From Carya illinoinensis (taxonomy: Eukaryota > Streptophyta > Magnoliopsida > Fagales > Juglandaceae): a stretch of 64,000 bases of DNA. The stretch covers positions 19,541,001-19,605,000 of the forward strand of contig NC_056758.1 of assembly GCF_018687715.1 (NCBI RefSeq). Reading direction: 5' to 3'. Positions 47,327-58,930 of the stretch are shown one piece after another (within the stretch, counting starts at the first letter, position 1; each line of letters opens with the position of its first letter). The notes below the pieces were generated by a model. That model did no database searches. It was given only the letters and a program-made list of their open reading frames with translations, and was not told where the DNA came from. Made by a program: the position numbers and the translations under genes.

Positions 47327-49483
47327 TGTGACGCCCCCAAATCCCCACGCATGAACACGGGAAAATCGAGATGTCTGGATGATGACATCACGGGTCATCA
47401 CCCTATCGACGTGTGCCAAGTGTGTGTATAAGCGACGAATGTGCATGAGAAATACGCAGCGAAAAGCAAGTCAATAACTAAGTACCACAATTTTTCTTGT
47501 TTAATACAAAGCTGTTCAAAACATACATGAATAAATATTACAAAATGCAAATATAGTTTTAAAAGAAATACAAAACGTAACATTAGCATCTCGGCGGAGC
47601 CGCATCCTCGGGCTCAGCCTCCTCCTCCTCAGCCTCGATCTTTGCACCAAAATCTACGGTACCAAAAATGGTGCCGCAGGTAAGTAAACTCCAAACACCA
47701 CTAGATAGAAACATATAAAACTCAAACAATATGCATGAAAGAAAAACCAATGCACATGCACCATAAAACAATAATTTCCACGCACGCCAAAAACCTATTT
47801 GGCCCACAAAAATATATCCTTAAAACCAAGCCTCGCCATTATCCCATATAATGGCCCAAACCACCATTTTCCCAGAAAATGGATCAAAAGCCTCAACACA
47901 TCCTCGCCATTATCCCAGATAATGGCCCAAACCACCATTTTTCCAGAAAATGGATCAGAAGCCTCGAAAAACAAACCTCGTCGTTTTTCCAGAAAATGGC
48001 CCACATCCGAAAACCATAAAAACAATCCGGTTATGCATGCACCATGATCTCCCCTAGGGATCATCCGCACACCCTGGCTCTATGCCACACCACAGGTAAC
48101 GACTACGCATGTGACACCTAAACGAGCGATGCCCAAACTCGCACCTGGCCAGGCCATCCTCTAGTCCCCGCCACTCTAGGGACCACGGAGTCGTCACGAC
48201 AGCATTACCGTATCGTGCTATCTGGTCGTCGCCCTGCAACAACCCAGGGGATGTCACTCAGTATTATCCACCCCTGAGTGACCAGAGGAGTTTCACCGAG
48301 ATAATAACTCATCCCGGCTTGGGCTCGTGAGACACACGCACCCAAAAACCATTTACGCCAGTAATACGGGATTTTCTTGATTAAAACAAAATGCACATAA
48401 ACACAATATGCAACTCACGCCTCATGGCTCAAATAATCAAGCAATCACAAACAACCAAAACCAAGCACTTCGTCCTCAATCCATCCGACCCTCGAACTCC
48501 TCGAACTCAGTCCGGAATCAGCCAACCAACAACAAATAATTATTGAATGAGCAAAATATATTTAAATCTAAAAGTGGGGTTTGGAAAATACTTACAGTGC
48601 TATATGGTATTTTTAGAAACTCGCGGCGTTGCAAACGGCGGAAGGAAAGCAACATAATAGTGAAATTTCACTGTGGCCGTGGGTTGTAAAATACCCACTT
48701 TTGAACAAAGACAAACCAAGTCTCGGGATTGATGGGGAAGGGTCTAAGGATGTTTATGAAGCTAGTGGAAGTGGAGTTTGGCCGTGGGTGGCGGCGGAAA
48801 CGGTGGAGGAAGGGCCGAAATGCCCAAAACGGAAACTAGCTCGTGGGAGCTGTTCCGGTGGCTGTTAGAGGCCAGAAATGTGTGGGTTAGGACAGCAAGG
48901 AGTCGGTGATGAAGTGGTGAAGAGGTGGTGGCCGGAGGTGGAGCGACGGCGGCAGATCGAAGCAAAATCCGTATAGGTTGATGGGCTTTTTCCAGCTAAA
49001 CGGCGGCTCCGTTGGTGGTGAAATTTTGTGGGGTGGTTCACCGGAGGGAGGGGAAGATTTTGGTGGGGGTGGTGTGCCGCATGGTGGCTGGCGGCAGTGG
49101 TTCTGGGAGGTTGAAGCTTCCGGCAGTGAGGGAGAGGAGAGAGAGAGAGACGAACGGGGGGGTAACGCGCGGGAGGGGAGGGGAAAAAGGAAGAGAAAAA
49201 GAAAAAAGAAAAAAGAAAAAAGAGAAAAAGAAAGAAAAGAGAAAAAGGAAAAAGGGAAAATAAAAGATGGAGGGAAGAAATGAGGTCCAATCCTCACTCA
49301 GGAAAACAAAACAGATCCGCCGAAAACGAGATTAAAAACCGTAAAACGACTAAATAAAATAAACACCGCATCAAATAAATAAAAACCAATTAAAATACAT
49401 TAATTTAAAATAAATAAACCAATATATTAATTAAATTAAAAACAACACTTCAGTGAAAATACACATAAAAGTGGGTCATCACA
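47327..49483 (-). repeat. 3' LTR of the 47327 chromovirus
   Basis: 2157 bp, TGTGACGCCCCC... to ...GGGTCATCACA. It has five CCATTATC...GATAATGG or CCATTTTC...GAAAATGG hairpins (47832-48000) and only one copy of the unit that is an 87 bp duplication elsewhere. Confidence 0.92.
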
Positions 49484-49496
49484 TCCTCCTCCCCTC
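49484..49496 (-). promoter_or_regulatory. Polypurine tract, 47327 chromovirus
   Basis: The minus strand reads GAGGGGAGGAGGA abutting the LTR start TGTGATGACC. Confidence 0.85.
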
Positions 49497-49602
49497 AAAA
49501 CAAATTTCGTCCTCGAAATTTGCAAGATCAACCACCAACTTAAAACAAGCCACATAAAATCACATAAACCATCTGTGACCAAGATTAAGAAATGTACCGT
49601 CT

Positions 49603-51717
49603 TTACTCAAACAAGTATGGGTATTGTTCCCTCATGTCCGCTACTCGCTCCCAAGAGAAGTCTTGAGCTAACGGATCTCCCCATGCTACCTTAACCAAAT
49701 GTATCATCTTGGACCTCAACTGTTGCTCCTTCCAATCCATGATCTGCGATGGAACAACCTCATAAGTGAGATCCGGTTGCAACTAAATACTTTCTAGGTC
49801 GACAAAGCGTGGCCCTTGTTGTCCAAAGCTCTTCTTCAAGGACGATACATGGAAGACATCATGAATATCCCCAAAATATTCTGGCAAAGCAACTCTATAG
49901 GCGACGGACCCTACCTTCTCTAGAATCTGAAAAGGGTCGACATACCTTGGATCCAGTTTCCTCTTCTTACCATCCTCTCATGGGAGAGACTTTGAGATAA
50001 ACCCAATCACCTTCTTCAAAAGATAACTCTCTCCTCCTGGTATCAGCGTAGCTTTTCTGACGATTCTGAGCTACCGCCATTTTATCCCTGATGATCCAAA
50101 CTTGGCTTTGCATCTCTTGAATTATTTCAGGTCCAATAACCTTACTCTCCCCTACTTCATCCCGACACAAGGGCGATCTGCACTTCCTCCCGTAAAGAGC
50201 TTCATAGGGAGCCATCTGAATGGTCGCATAGAACTGTTATTATATGCAAACTCTATGAGCGGCAAATGGTTTTCCCAACTCCCTTGAAATTCCATGAAAC
50301 ACACTCGCAACATGTCTTCAAGGGTCTGAATGGTGCGCTCTGATTGGCCGTCTGTCTGTGGGTGATATGCAGTACTAAACTTCAAATTAGTACCCAATGC
50401 TGCCTGCAAACTCTTCCAGAACTGAGACGTGAACCTTGGGTCTCGATCAGACACTATACTCTTTGGTATGCCGTGTAGCCGCACTATTTCTTTCACGTAC
50501 AAGCATATCAACTTACCCAAGGAATCGGTGTTATTAACAGGCAAGAAATGAGCACTCTTCGTTAACCGGTCAACAATCACCCAAACAGAATTTTTCCCAC
50601 TAGGCGTTCTCGGCAAACCCACTACAAAGTCCATCATGATGTCATCTCACTTCCACTCAGGAATAGGGAGGGGTTGGAGCATACCAGCGGGTCTTTGATG
50701 CTCGGCCTTCACTTGACGGCATGTGTGACATTTCTCAACATATAAGGCAACATCCCTCTTCATTCCATGCCACCAATAATTTTTCTTCAAGTCCCGGTAC
50801 ATCTTCGTACTGCCGAGATGAACTGAATAAGGGGCCGCATGAGCTTCTGCCATGATCCGCTCCTTGAATTCTGAATCCTTGGGGACCACTCTGTGATCTT
50901 GGAACCGAAGTATTCCATCTTTATCCATACTATAGTACAACGGCCCTCGAGATTTTCTGACTCTTTTTCTGATATTCAGCAGCTTCGGATCCTTCCTTTG
51001 AAGAGTCTTCAATTCCTCAAAATCAGTTACCCGAATATCAAGGACTGAAGATAAAATCTCTTCTTGCTGTGAACTTTCAATATGGAGCCATATCATCCCA
51101 CAAAGCAAAGAATCCAATTCTGACGGCTCGGCTTCATCTTCCAAGTGCGATTTTCGGCTCAAAGCATCAGCAACTATATTTGCCTTCCCTGGATGATACT
51201 TGATCTCACACTGGTAGTCACTGATTAACTCCAGCCATCGCCTTTGCCTTATGTTCAGATTTTTCCAGGAAAAAAAGTGCTTCAGGCTCTTGTGATCGGT
51301 GTATACTTCACAAGCTTCCCCGTACAAAAAGTGCCGCCAGATCTTGAGAGCAAAAACAATCGCAGCCAATTCCAAATCGTGCGTCGGATAATTCTTCTCA
51401 TGGTCCTTTAGCTGACGAGATGCATAGGCAACAACCCGTCCTTCCTGCATAAGAACACAACTCAAACCGAATTTAGACGCATTGCTGAAGACTATGAATG
51501 GCTTATGCGGTTCTGGAAGCGCTAACACTGGTGCCGTCGTCAACCTGTTCTTCAATTCTTGGAAGCTTCTCTCACACTTATCTGACCAAACAAATTCTGC
51601 ATTCTTCCGAGTCAAAGCTGTGAGAGGTCCGGATAGGCAAGCAAATCCCTCCACAAATCTTCAGTAATATCCGGCAAGTCCCAAGAAACTCCAGATCTCG
51701 CGCACTGTAGTCAGACG
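49603..51717 (-). pseudogene. RNase H, integrase and chromodomain of the 47327 chromovirus
   Basis: Continues RT after a TAG. RNase [16 protein letters not shown] (normally DAS, so the first catalytic Asp is Asn), [22 protein letters not shown]. Integrase zinc domain [19 protein letters not shown] and CHTC; core MMDFVVGLPRTPSG, IVSDRDPRF, HPQTDGQSERT (D, D, E present). After a frame break near 49975 comes RPFQILEKVGSVAYRVALP, then a chromodomain with YEVVPSQIMDWKEQQLR, LVKVAWG and SWERVADMREQYPYLFE, stop at 49603-49605. The chromodomain is thought to steer insertion to modified chromatin. TGA/TAG stops at about 51665, 50645 and 49790 inactivate it. Confidence 0.9.
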
Positions 51718-52973
51718 CTACCATGACAAAATGGCTTCCACCTTACTAGGATCAACAGCCACTCCGTCTCGGGAAATCACATGCCCAAGAAATCTGACTT
51801 CCTCCAACCAGAATTCACACTTGCTGAGCTTGGCGTATAACTTGTGTTCTCTCAATTTCTCAAGTACCAGACGAAAATGATACACATGCCCTTCGACATC
51901 TTGGGAATATATCAGAATATCATCAATGAATACTACCACAAAGGAATCCAGATAAGGTCGAAATACTCGATTCATTAAATCCATAAAAGCAACAGGGGCA
52001 TTAGCTAGCCCAAACGGCATCACCTTAAATTCATAATGCCCATATCTCAACCTGAAAGCAGTTTTGGGCACATCCTTGTCTCTGATCCTCAGCTGGTAGT
52101 ATCTCGACCTCAAATCAATCTTCGAGAACACGGCTACTCCTTGAAGCTGATCAAATAAATCATCTATCCGCGGGAGAGGATATTTATTTTTAATGGTCAC
52201 CTTATTTAATTCCCGATAATTGATGCACATACGGAGGGTTCCATCTTTCTTTTTAACGAACAACACTGGCGCACCCCACGGCGAAGTACTAGGCTGAATA
52301 AATCCCTTAGCTACCAGCTCTTGCAATTGAGTCTTCAACTCTTTTAATTCAGCCGGTGCCATGCGATAAGGAGCTTTATGTACAGGAGCCGCTCCAAGTT
52401 CTAAGTCTATAACAAACTCCATTTCTCGAACAGGGGGTAGTCCAGGCAAGTCATCCACAAACACATCGGGGAATTCTTCCACAACTGGAATGTCTACCAA
52501 AGACTTCTTCTCAGACGGCGTGGACACCATCTGGACTAAGAATGCATCCGCTCCCCATGCAATCTCTCTTCTTGCTTGAATTGCAGATATAATTACTGGC
52601 TTTTCTTTTAACTTACTCCCTGCAAATTCCAGACAATCACCATCTGGAAGCTGAAAGGTAATTATCCAACTTCTGCAATTAATACTCGCAGAATATCGGT
52701 ATAGCCAATCCATCCCGAGAATGATATCAAAACCCAACAGCTTAAACACCACCAAATCAGCATCCAAGAACCTTCCATCAAAATTTAACGGGCATCCCAA
52801 CGCAACCTTGGAGCACCACACCATTTCACCATCGGGTAAAGCCACTACCAATGACTTTGGCAAAAGTTTCGTGACCAAATTACACATCCGCACAAATGTG
52901 GAAGATACAAATGACTGTGAAGCACCTGAATCAAACAAAGTGCAAGCATAAAACTCATACAAACGGACTCTCC
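51718..52973 (-). pseudogene. Protease and reverse transcriptase of the 47327 chromovirus
   Basis: Opens directly after the intron-like segment with [22 protein letters not shown] (protease active site DSGA). RT then follows: [46 protein letters not shown], catalytic [12 protein letters not shown] and [14 protein letters not shown]. The frame is intact for over 400 codons to a TAG at 51718-51720. GYYQL is changed to RYYQL in the motif after KIDLRS. It is about as long as, and closely similar to, 33393-34660. Confidence 0.9.
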
Positions 52974-53078
52974 CTGAACCAAACACATTAACCCATGAAA
53001 TCCAAAAACAAAGGAGAAACCAAATACACCAAAAATTAAATCCAACATAAAATTAAATTAAATTAAATTAATCCATAC
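52974..53078 (-). other. Putative 105 bp spliceosomal intron between Gag and protease
   Basis: On the minus strand the segment begins GTATGG after ATTACAG and ends TTTGGTTCAG before GGAGAGTCC. It is A/T-rich (poly-T with GGATTTAATTT-like runs), has a TTAAT branch-point-like motif about 15 bases before the acceptor, and contains stops. Joining the flanks gives [12 protein letters not shown], the very sequence found uninterrupted at 34640-34660 in the 31957 copy. Unspliced, translation ends ITGMD then stop. The exact boundary, GT/AG ends and composition favour an intron over a chance insertion. Confidence 0.72.
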
Positions 53079-53782
53079 CTGTAATTACTCCAGCATCATG
53101 GGTCACTGGTGCCTCATCATCCACATCTCCGGGTGTGACAGCATAAACCCGGGCTTGCACTGCTTGCCTTGGATTTGCTCTTCCACCGCGTCTACCTCCA
53201 CGGCTTCCTTGAATTGGTCTTGGACACTCTCGGGCAAAGTGACCCTGCTGGACACAATTATAACATCGAGCCCACCAGAAGGGCACTCACCCACATGGGC
53301 TCTATTACAAACTCCGCAAACAGGCACATGTCCTCCCACCTCAAAAGTACTTGTTGAGCCTCAGTGCAACCTCACACCTCAAAAGTTCTTTCCAAGTCCT
53401 TGATCCACTTTCCAGCTTGAAGTGGATCCTCTTCTCTAGTGAAGTGTGGAGTCATATGCGCCAGAAAGCACTCATAGGTGCATCCGGCTTGCACCATGCT
53501 ACTAGATCCTCCCAGGTATAGCCAAGGCCCTCCCTGATGTGGCCAAGGACCTCTTGGTTGCGGCCAAAGTCCTCCTTGTTGCGGACAAGGCCCTCCTTGT
53601 GGCGGCCAGGGACCCCCTTGTTGTGGCCAAGGTCCTCCTGGTTGTGGCCAAGGCCCTGTCTGCTGTGGCCTAAACTTCTGTTGCATAAACTCCATCATCT
53701 GCCGTATTGCTTGGGCTATGGAGTCATCTCTTGATGTATTGTCCCATGGCTCCTGAGTGGATTTCCTTGGTCTCACCACTTT
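53079..53782 (-). pseudogene. Gag of the 47327 chromovirus, internally deleted
   Basis: Begins VVRPRKSTQEPWDN at about 53782, where GTG replaces the ATG seen at 21924. Then comes a GGPWPxQ repeat (about 53660-53520), CTYECFLAHMTPHFT and WIKDLERTFEV, a stop, GCTEAQQVL, and a deletion of roughly 600 bp that removes most of the Gag domain. Sequence resumes at [19 protein letters not shown] and a knuckle [14 protein letters not shown], ending GVITG at the intron donor. Both start-codon loss and deletion make it inactive. Confidence 0.82.
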
Positions 53783-54070
53783 TTTTTCCTGCCACCACAA
53801 CCTTTGACCCCCTTTAAGAAAAAAAAAACAAATAAAACCAACAACAAACAAAAACAAAAACCAAAGACCAACACCACATAACAAGAAACAAAAAGAAACC
53901 AGCTTGCAAAACCATAACTAAATAAATAAAAACAAGCAACCAAGCTCAAACAAATAAAACAAATCAAAACAAATCAAATAACAACTTTACTTAACATAAT
54001 TTTTAAAACACAACCTTAAAAACATCCTGGTACTACCTACAGGACATGTGGTTTTACCCAGAGCCAAACC

Positions 54071-54082
54071 GCTCTGATACCA
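54071..54082 (-). promoter_or_regulatory. Primer-binding site, 47327 chromovirus
   Basis: The minus strand reads TGGTATCAGAGC, two bases inside the 5' LTR boundary; initiator tRNA-Met type. Confidence 0.88.
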
Positions 54083-54740
54083 CCTGTGACGCCCCCAAAT
54101 CCCCACGCACAAACACGGGGAAATCGAGACTTCCGGATGATGACATCATGGGTCATCACCCTATCGACGTGTGCCAAGTGTGTGTATAAGCGACGAATGT
54201 GCACGAGAAATACGCAGCGAAAAGCAAGTCAATAACTAAGTACCACAATTTTTCTTGTTTAATACAAAGCTGTTCAAAACATACATGAATAAACATTACA
54301 AAATGCAAGTATAGTTTTAAAACAAATACAAAATGTAACATCAGCATCCCGGCGGAGCCGCATCCTCGGGCTCAGCCTCTTCCTCCTCATCCTCGATCTC
54401 TGCACCAAAATCTACGATACCAAAAATGGTGCCGCAGGTAAGTAAACTCCAAACACCACTAGATAGAAACATATAAAACTCAAACAATATACATGAAAGA
54501 AAAACCAATGCACATGCGCCATAAAACCATAATTTCCACGCATGCCAAAAACCCATTTGGCCCACAAAAACATATCCTTAAAACCAAGCCTCGCCATTAT
54601 CCCAGATAATGGCCCAAACCACCATTTTCCCAGAAAATGGATCAAAAGCCTCAACACATCCTCGCCATTATCCCAGATAATGGCCCAAACCACCATTTTC
54701 CCAGAAAATGGATCAGAAGCCTCGAAAACCAAACCTCGCC

Positions 54741-56454
54741 TGTGACGCCCCCAAATCCCCACGCACGGACACGGGAAAATCGAGACGTTCGGATGGTGAC
54801 AACCCGGGTCACCACCCTATCGACGAGTGCCAAGTGTGTGCGAAAGCAACAAATGTGCACGAAGGAACACGTAGCGGAAAATGAAAGACATATAACTAAG
54901 TACCAGAATTTTCTTAATATAATACAAGCTGTTTAAAACATACATAAATAAAATATTACAAAACATGAATATAGTTTTAAAAACAGCTATAAAGCACAAC
55001 TTCAACTCAAAACTCCGGCGGAGCCGCATCCTCGGGCTCAGCCTCCTCCACCTCCTCGAATCCTGCATCAAAATCTACGAAACCAAAAATGGCGCCGCAG
55101 GTAAGTAAAATCCAAACACCACTAGATAAAAGCATATAGAACTCAAACAATATGCATGAAGTGATGCCAATGCGCAAAACCCATCAAAACATATTTTTCT
55201 ACACACGCCAAAAAAAACCCATTTGGCCCAAAAACACATCCTTTCCAAATATCACGCCAAAAGTCACATTTGGCCTCTATTCATCTCAAACCATTATCCA
55301 TTTTATCCGTATGCACCATGACCTCCCCTAGGGGTCATTCGCACACCCTGGCTCCAGTGCCACACCGCAGAGTACCACCACGCATGTGACACCTAACGAG
55401 CGATGCCCAGTTCCACACCCCGCGTGTTCTTAGCCAAGCATCCTCTAGCCCTCGCCAGTGAAGGGCCACGGAGTCGGTGCGTAGAGCGATGCCCGGTTCC
55501 GCGCCCGGCGTGTTCGTAGCCAAGCACCCCCTAGCCCCCACTCCCGTCGTCGCCCAGCGAAAACCCAGGGGACATCACTCAGTTTATTCCGCTCCCGAGT
55601 GACCAGAGGAGCTCCACCGAGATAATACCCCATCTCGACTTGGGGTCGTGATACACACGCACCCGTAAGTCCACTTACGCCAATAAACAGGCTTTTCACA
55701 GTTAAACAAAAACACACGTGCATGCACCATGTAAATGCCATATCAATGCACAAAAATAATCAACCAACATAATTCAATAAAATAAGCAACTCCGTCCTCC
55801 ATCCATCCGACCCCCGAACTGCTCGGACTCAATCCGGAATCAACCAACCAGCAGATAAAATTATTGAACGAGCAATATATATTTAAATCTAAAAATAGGG
55901 TTTGGAAAATACTTACATCGCTATATGGTATTTTTAGAAAGCTTGCGGCATTGCAAATGGCGGAGAAAAAGCAACGTAACAGTGAAAATTCACTGTGGCC
56001 GTGGGTTGTAAAATACCCACTTTTGAACGGGGACAAACCAGGGCTTGGGATTGATAGGGAATGGTCTAAGGATGATTATGAAGCTATTGGAAGTGGTGGT
56101 TGGCCGTGGGTGGCGGCGGAAACGGAGGTTGATGGCCGGATTTTCCAAAATGAAAAGCTAGCTCGTGGGAGTTGTTCCGGTGACTATTGGAGGCCGAAAA
56201 TGGGTGGGTTAGGACGGCAAGGGACCGGTGATGAAGTGGTGAAGAAATGGTGGCCGGAGGTGGAGTGACGGCGGCGGATCGAGGCAAAAATCGTGGGCTT
56301 TGATGGCGTTTTCCGGCCAAACGGCTGGCCGGATGGGGCTGAGGTTTGGTGGGGAGGTGCGCCGGAGGGAGGGGGTTCAAACGGTGGGGGCGGTGTGCCG
56401 CACGGCGGCTAGACGGCGGTGGGTCGAGGGGTTGGGCTGCAACGGCGTGGGAGA

Positions 56455-56518
<64 letters not shown>

Positions 56519-56856
56519 GGGGTCGACGCGAGGAGGAAGGTAGAAGAAGGAAAAGAAAAGAAAGAAAAAAAAGAAAAAGAAAAAGAAAGAAGAAAAAGAA
56601 AAGAGGAAAAAGGAAAAAGGAAAAAAGGGAAAAAGAGATGTAGGAAAGAGATGAGGTCTAATCCTCACTCCGGGAAAACAAAAGAAATCCGCCGAAACGA
56701 GATTAAAAACCATAAAACGACTAAAATAAATAAAACACAACATCAAATAAAATAAAAACCAATTTTAAAGTGCAATAAATTAAAATAAATAAACTAATAT
56801 TAATTAAAATAAAAACAACCTTTCAGTGAAAACACACGCAAAAGTGGGTCATCACA
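54741..56856 (-). mobile_element. Solo LTR nested in the 5' LTR
   Basis: 2116 bp, TGTGACGCCCCC... to ...GGGTCATCACA, with perfect TCGCC on both sides (54736-54740 and 56857-56861). It belongs to the subgroup with GCCAAAA...TTTGGC sequence (55206-55275) and the 87 bp duplication (55398-55545). It is one of the youngest insertions here. Confidence 0.93.
56459..56517. repeat. (GA)n microsatellite
   Basis: About 29 uninterrupted GA repeats in the purine tract of the nested LTR; on the LTR sense strand it is (CT)n upstream of the TATA-like box. The tract is followed by more A/G-rich sequence to about 56640. Confidence 0.9.
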
Positions 56857-58379
56857 TCGCCATTTTCCCAGAAAATGGCCCACATCCGAAAACCATAAAA
56901 ACAATCCGGTTATGCATGCACCATGATCTCCCCTAGGGATCATCTGCACACTCTGGCTCTATGTCACACCGTAGGTAACGACTACGCATGTGACACCTAA
57001 ACTAGCGATGCCCAGACTCGCGCCCCGTGCATACCTGGCTAGGCCATCCTCTAGTCCCCGCCACTCTAGGGACCACGGAGTCGTCACGACAGCGTTACCG
57101 TATCGTGCGATCCGGTCATCGCCCTGCGACAATCCAGGGGATGTCACTCAGTATTATCCACTCCCGAGTGACCAGAGGAGCTCCACCGAGATAATAACCC
57201 ATCCCAGCTTGGGCTCATGAGACACACGCACCCAAAAACTATTTACACCAATAAAACGGGATTTTCTCGATTAAAACAAAATACACATAAACACAATATG
57301 CAACTCACGCCTCATGGATCAAATAATCAAGCAATCACAAACAACCAAAACCAAGCACTCCGTCCTAAATCCATCCGACCCTCGAACTCCTCGGACTCAG
57401 TCTGGAATCGGCCAATCAACAACAAATAATTATTGAATGAGCAAAATATATTTAAATCTAAAAGTAGGGTTTGGAAAATACTTACAGTGCTATATAGTAT
57501 TTTTAGAAAGCTCGCAGCGTTGCAAACGGCGGAAGGAAAGCAACGTAACAGTGAAATTTCACTGTGGTCGTGGGTTGTAAAATACCCACTTTTGAACGGG
57601 GACAAACCAAGGCTCAGGATTGATGGGCAAGGGTCTAAGGATGTTTATGAAGTTAGTGGAAGTGGAGTTTGGTCGTGGGTGGCGGCGGAAACGGTGGAGG
57701 AAGGGCCAAAATGCCCAAAACGGAAACTATCTCGTGGGAGCTGTTCCGGTGGCTGTTAGAGGCCGGGAATGGGTGGGTTAGGATGGAATGGAGTCGGTGA
57801 TAAAGTGGTGAAAAGGTGGTGGCCGGAGGTGGAGCGACGGCGGCAGATCGGTGCAAAATCCGTGTAGCTTGATGGGCTTTTTCCGGCTAAAAGGCGGCTC
57901 CGTTGGTGGTGGAATTTGTGGGGTGGTTCACCAAAGGGAGGGGAAGATTTTGGTGGGGGTGGTGTGCCGCACGGTGGCCGGCGACGGTGGTTCTGGGAGG
58001 TTTAAGCTTCCGGCCGTGAGGGAGAGGAGAGAGAGAGAGAGAGAGAGACGAACGGGGGGGTATCGTGCGGGAGGGGATGGGAAAAAGAGAAAAAGAAAAA
58101 AGAAAAAAAAAAGAAAGAAAAGAGAAAAAGAGAAAAAAGAAAAAGGGAAAAGAAAAGATGGAGGGAAGAAATGAGGTCCAATCCTCACTCCGGAAAACAA
58201 AATAGATCCGCCGAAAACGAGATTAAAAGCTGTAAAACGACTAAATAAAATAAACACCGCATCAAATAAATAAAAACCAATTAAAATACATTAATTTAAA
58301 ATAAATAAACAAATATATTAATTAAATTAAAAACAACACTTCAGTAAAAATACACGTAAAAGCAGGTCATCACAAAATT

Positions 58380-58930
58380 AAACATAAACAGAACAAAACA
58401 ACAATAAAATAAAATAGCAATAAATAATAATATATCTATTATATATTAAGTGCCTATAAGCATCATGAAAATCTACAAGAGATTAAGACTGAAGATGGTC
58501 AACCTATAGAAGATGCTGTTAATACTCTAATATTTATATTAACAAAACATTTTGTAGGTGACCCTTTCCAGTTTAAAGAAAGAACTAGTGATTTATTAAT
58601 CAATTTAAGATGTCCTAGATTATCTGATTTTAGATGGTATAAAGATGTCTTTTTAACTAAAGTTATGATCAGAGATGATTGACAACAACCATACTGGAAG
58701 GAAAAGTTCATAGCCGGACTTCCATATTACTTCACCCAAAAGGTACGAGAATCTTTAATAAAATCAGATGGTACTGTTGATTTATTAATCTTACATATGG
58801 AGATATAATATCTTCTATTAATAGAACTGGTCTGATTATGTGTAATGATATAAGATTAAAAAAGCAAATGGAAAAAGAAAAGAAATTTGCTACAAAAGAA
58901 TTAGGTACCTTTTGTGAACAGTTTGGTTAT
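58380..58930 (+). pseudogene. Degenerate endogenous pararetrovirus-like coding fragment
   Basis: From about 58480 the plus strand reads EIKTEDGQPIEDAV, LTKHFVGDPFQFKERTSDLL, LRCPRLSDFRWYKDVFLTKV, a TGA at 58680-58682, then PYWKEKFIAGLPYYFTQKVR, followed by frame breaks to ELGTFCEQFGY. WKEKF-AGLP and the terminal ELG-FC-Q-G pattern resemble capsid-region proteins of Caulimoviridae polyproteins such as those integrated in many plant genomes; this is recognition by pattern only. The fragment is short, broken and cut on the right by the LTR at 58931. No complete viral gene exists here. Confidence 0.5.

Larger units (their letters stand above)
47327..58374 (-). mobile_element. Ty3/gypsy Tekay/Del-like chromovirus with all pol domains and an intron-like segment
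   Basis: Perfect TSD AAATT (47322-47326 and 58375-58379). 3' LTR 47327-49483, polypurine tract 49484, integrase with chromodomain, RNase H, RT, protease, intron-like 52974-53078, shortened gag, PBS 54071 and 5' LTR 54085-58374, which contains a younger solo LTR. Domain order (protease-RT-RNase H-integrase-chromodomain) places it in the chromoviruses. Gag has an internal deletion and pol several stops, so it is not autonomous now. Confidence 0.92.
54085..58374 (-). repeat. 5' LTR of the 47327 chromovirus, split by a solo LTR
   Basis: Own sequence 54085-54740 and 56862-58374 is about 2169 bp against 2157 bp for the 3' LTR. The insertion lies within its hairpin array (after CCTCGCC at 54740). 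Confidence 0.92.

Noticed and set aside
52974..53078. The 105 bp segment as a small transposon or MITE insertion
   Set aside because: No inverted ends or target duplication, whereas GT/AG ends, composition, phase and the clean join in a sister copy all fit an intron.
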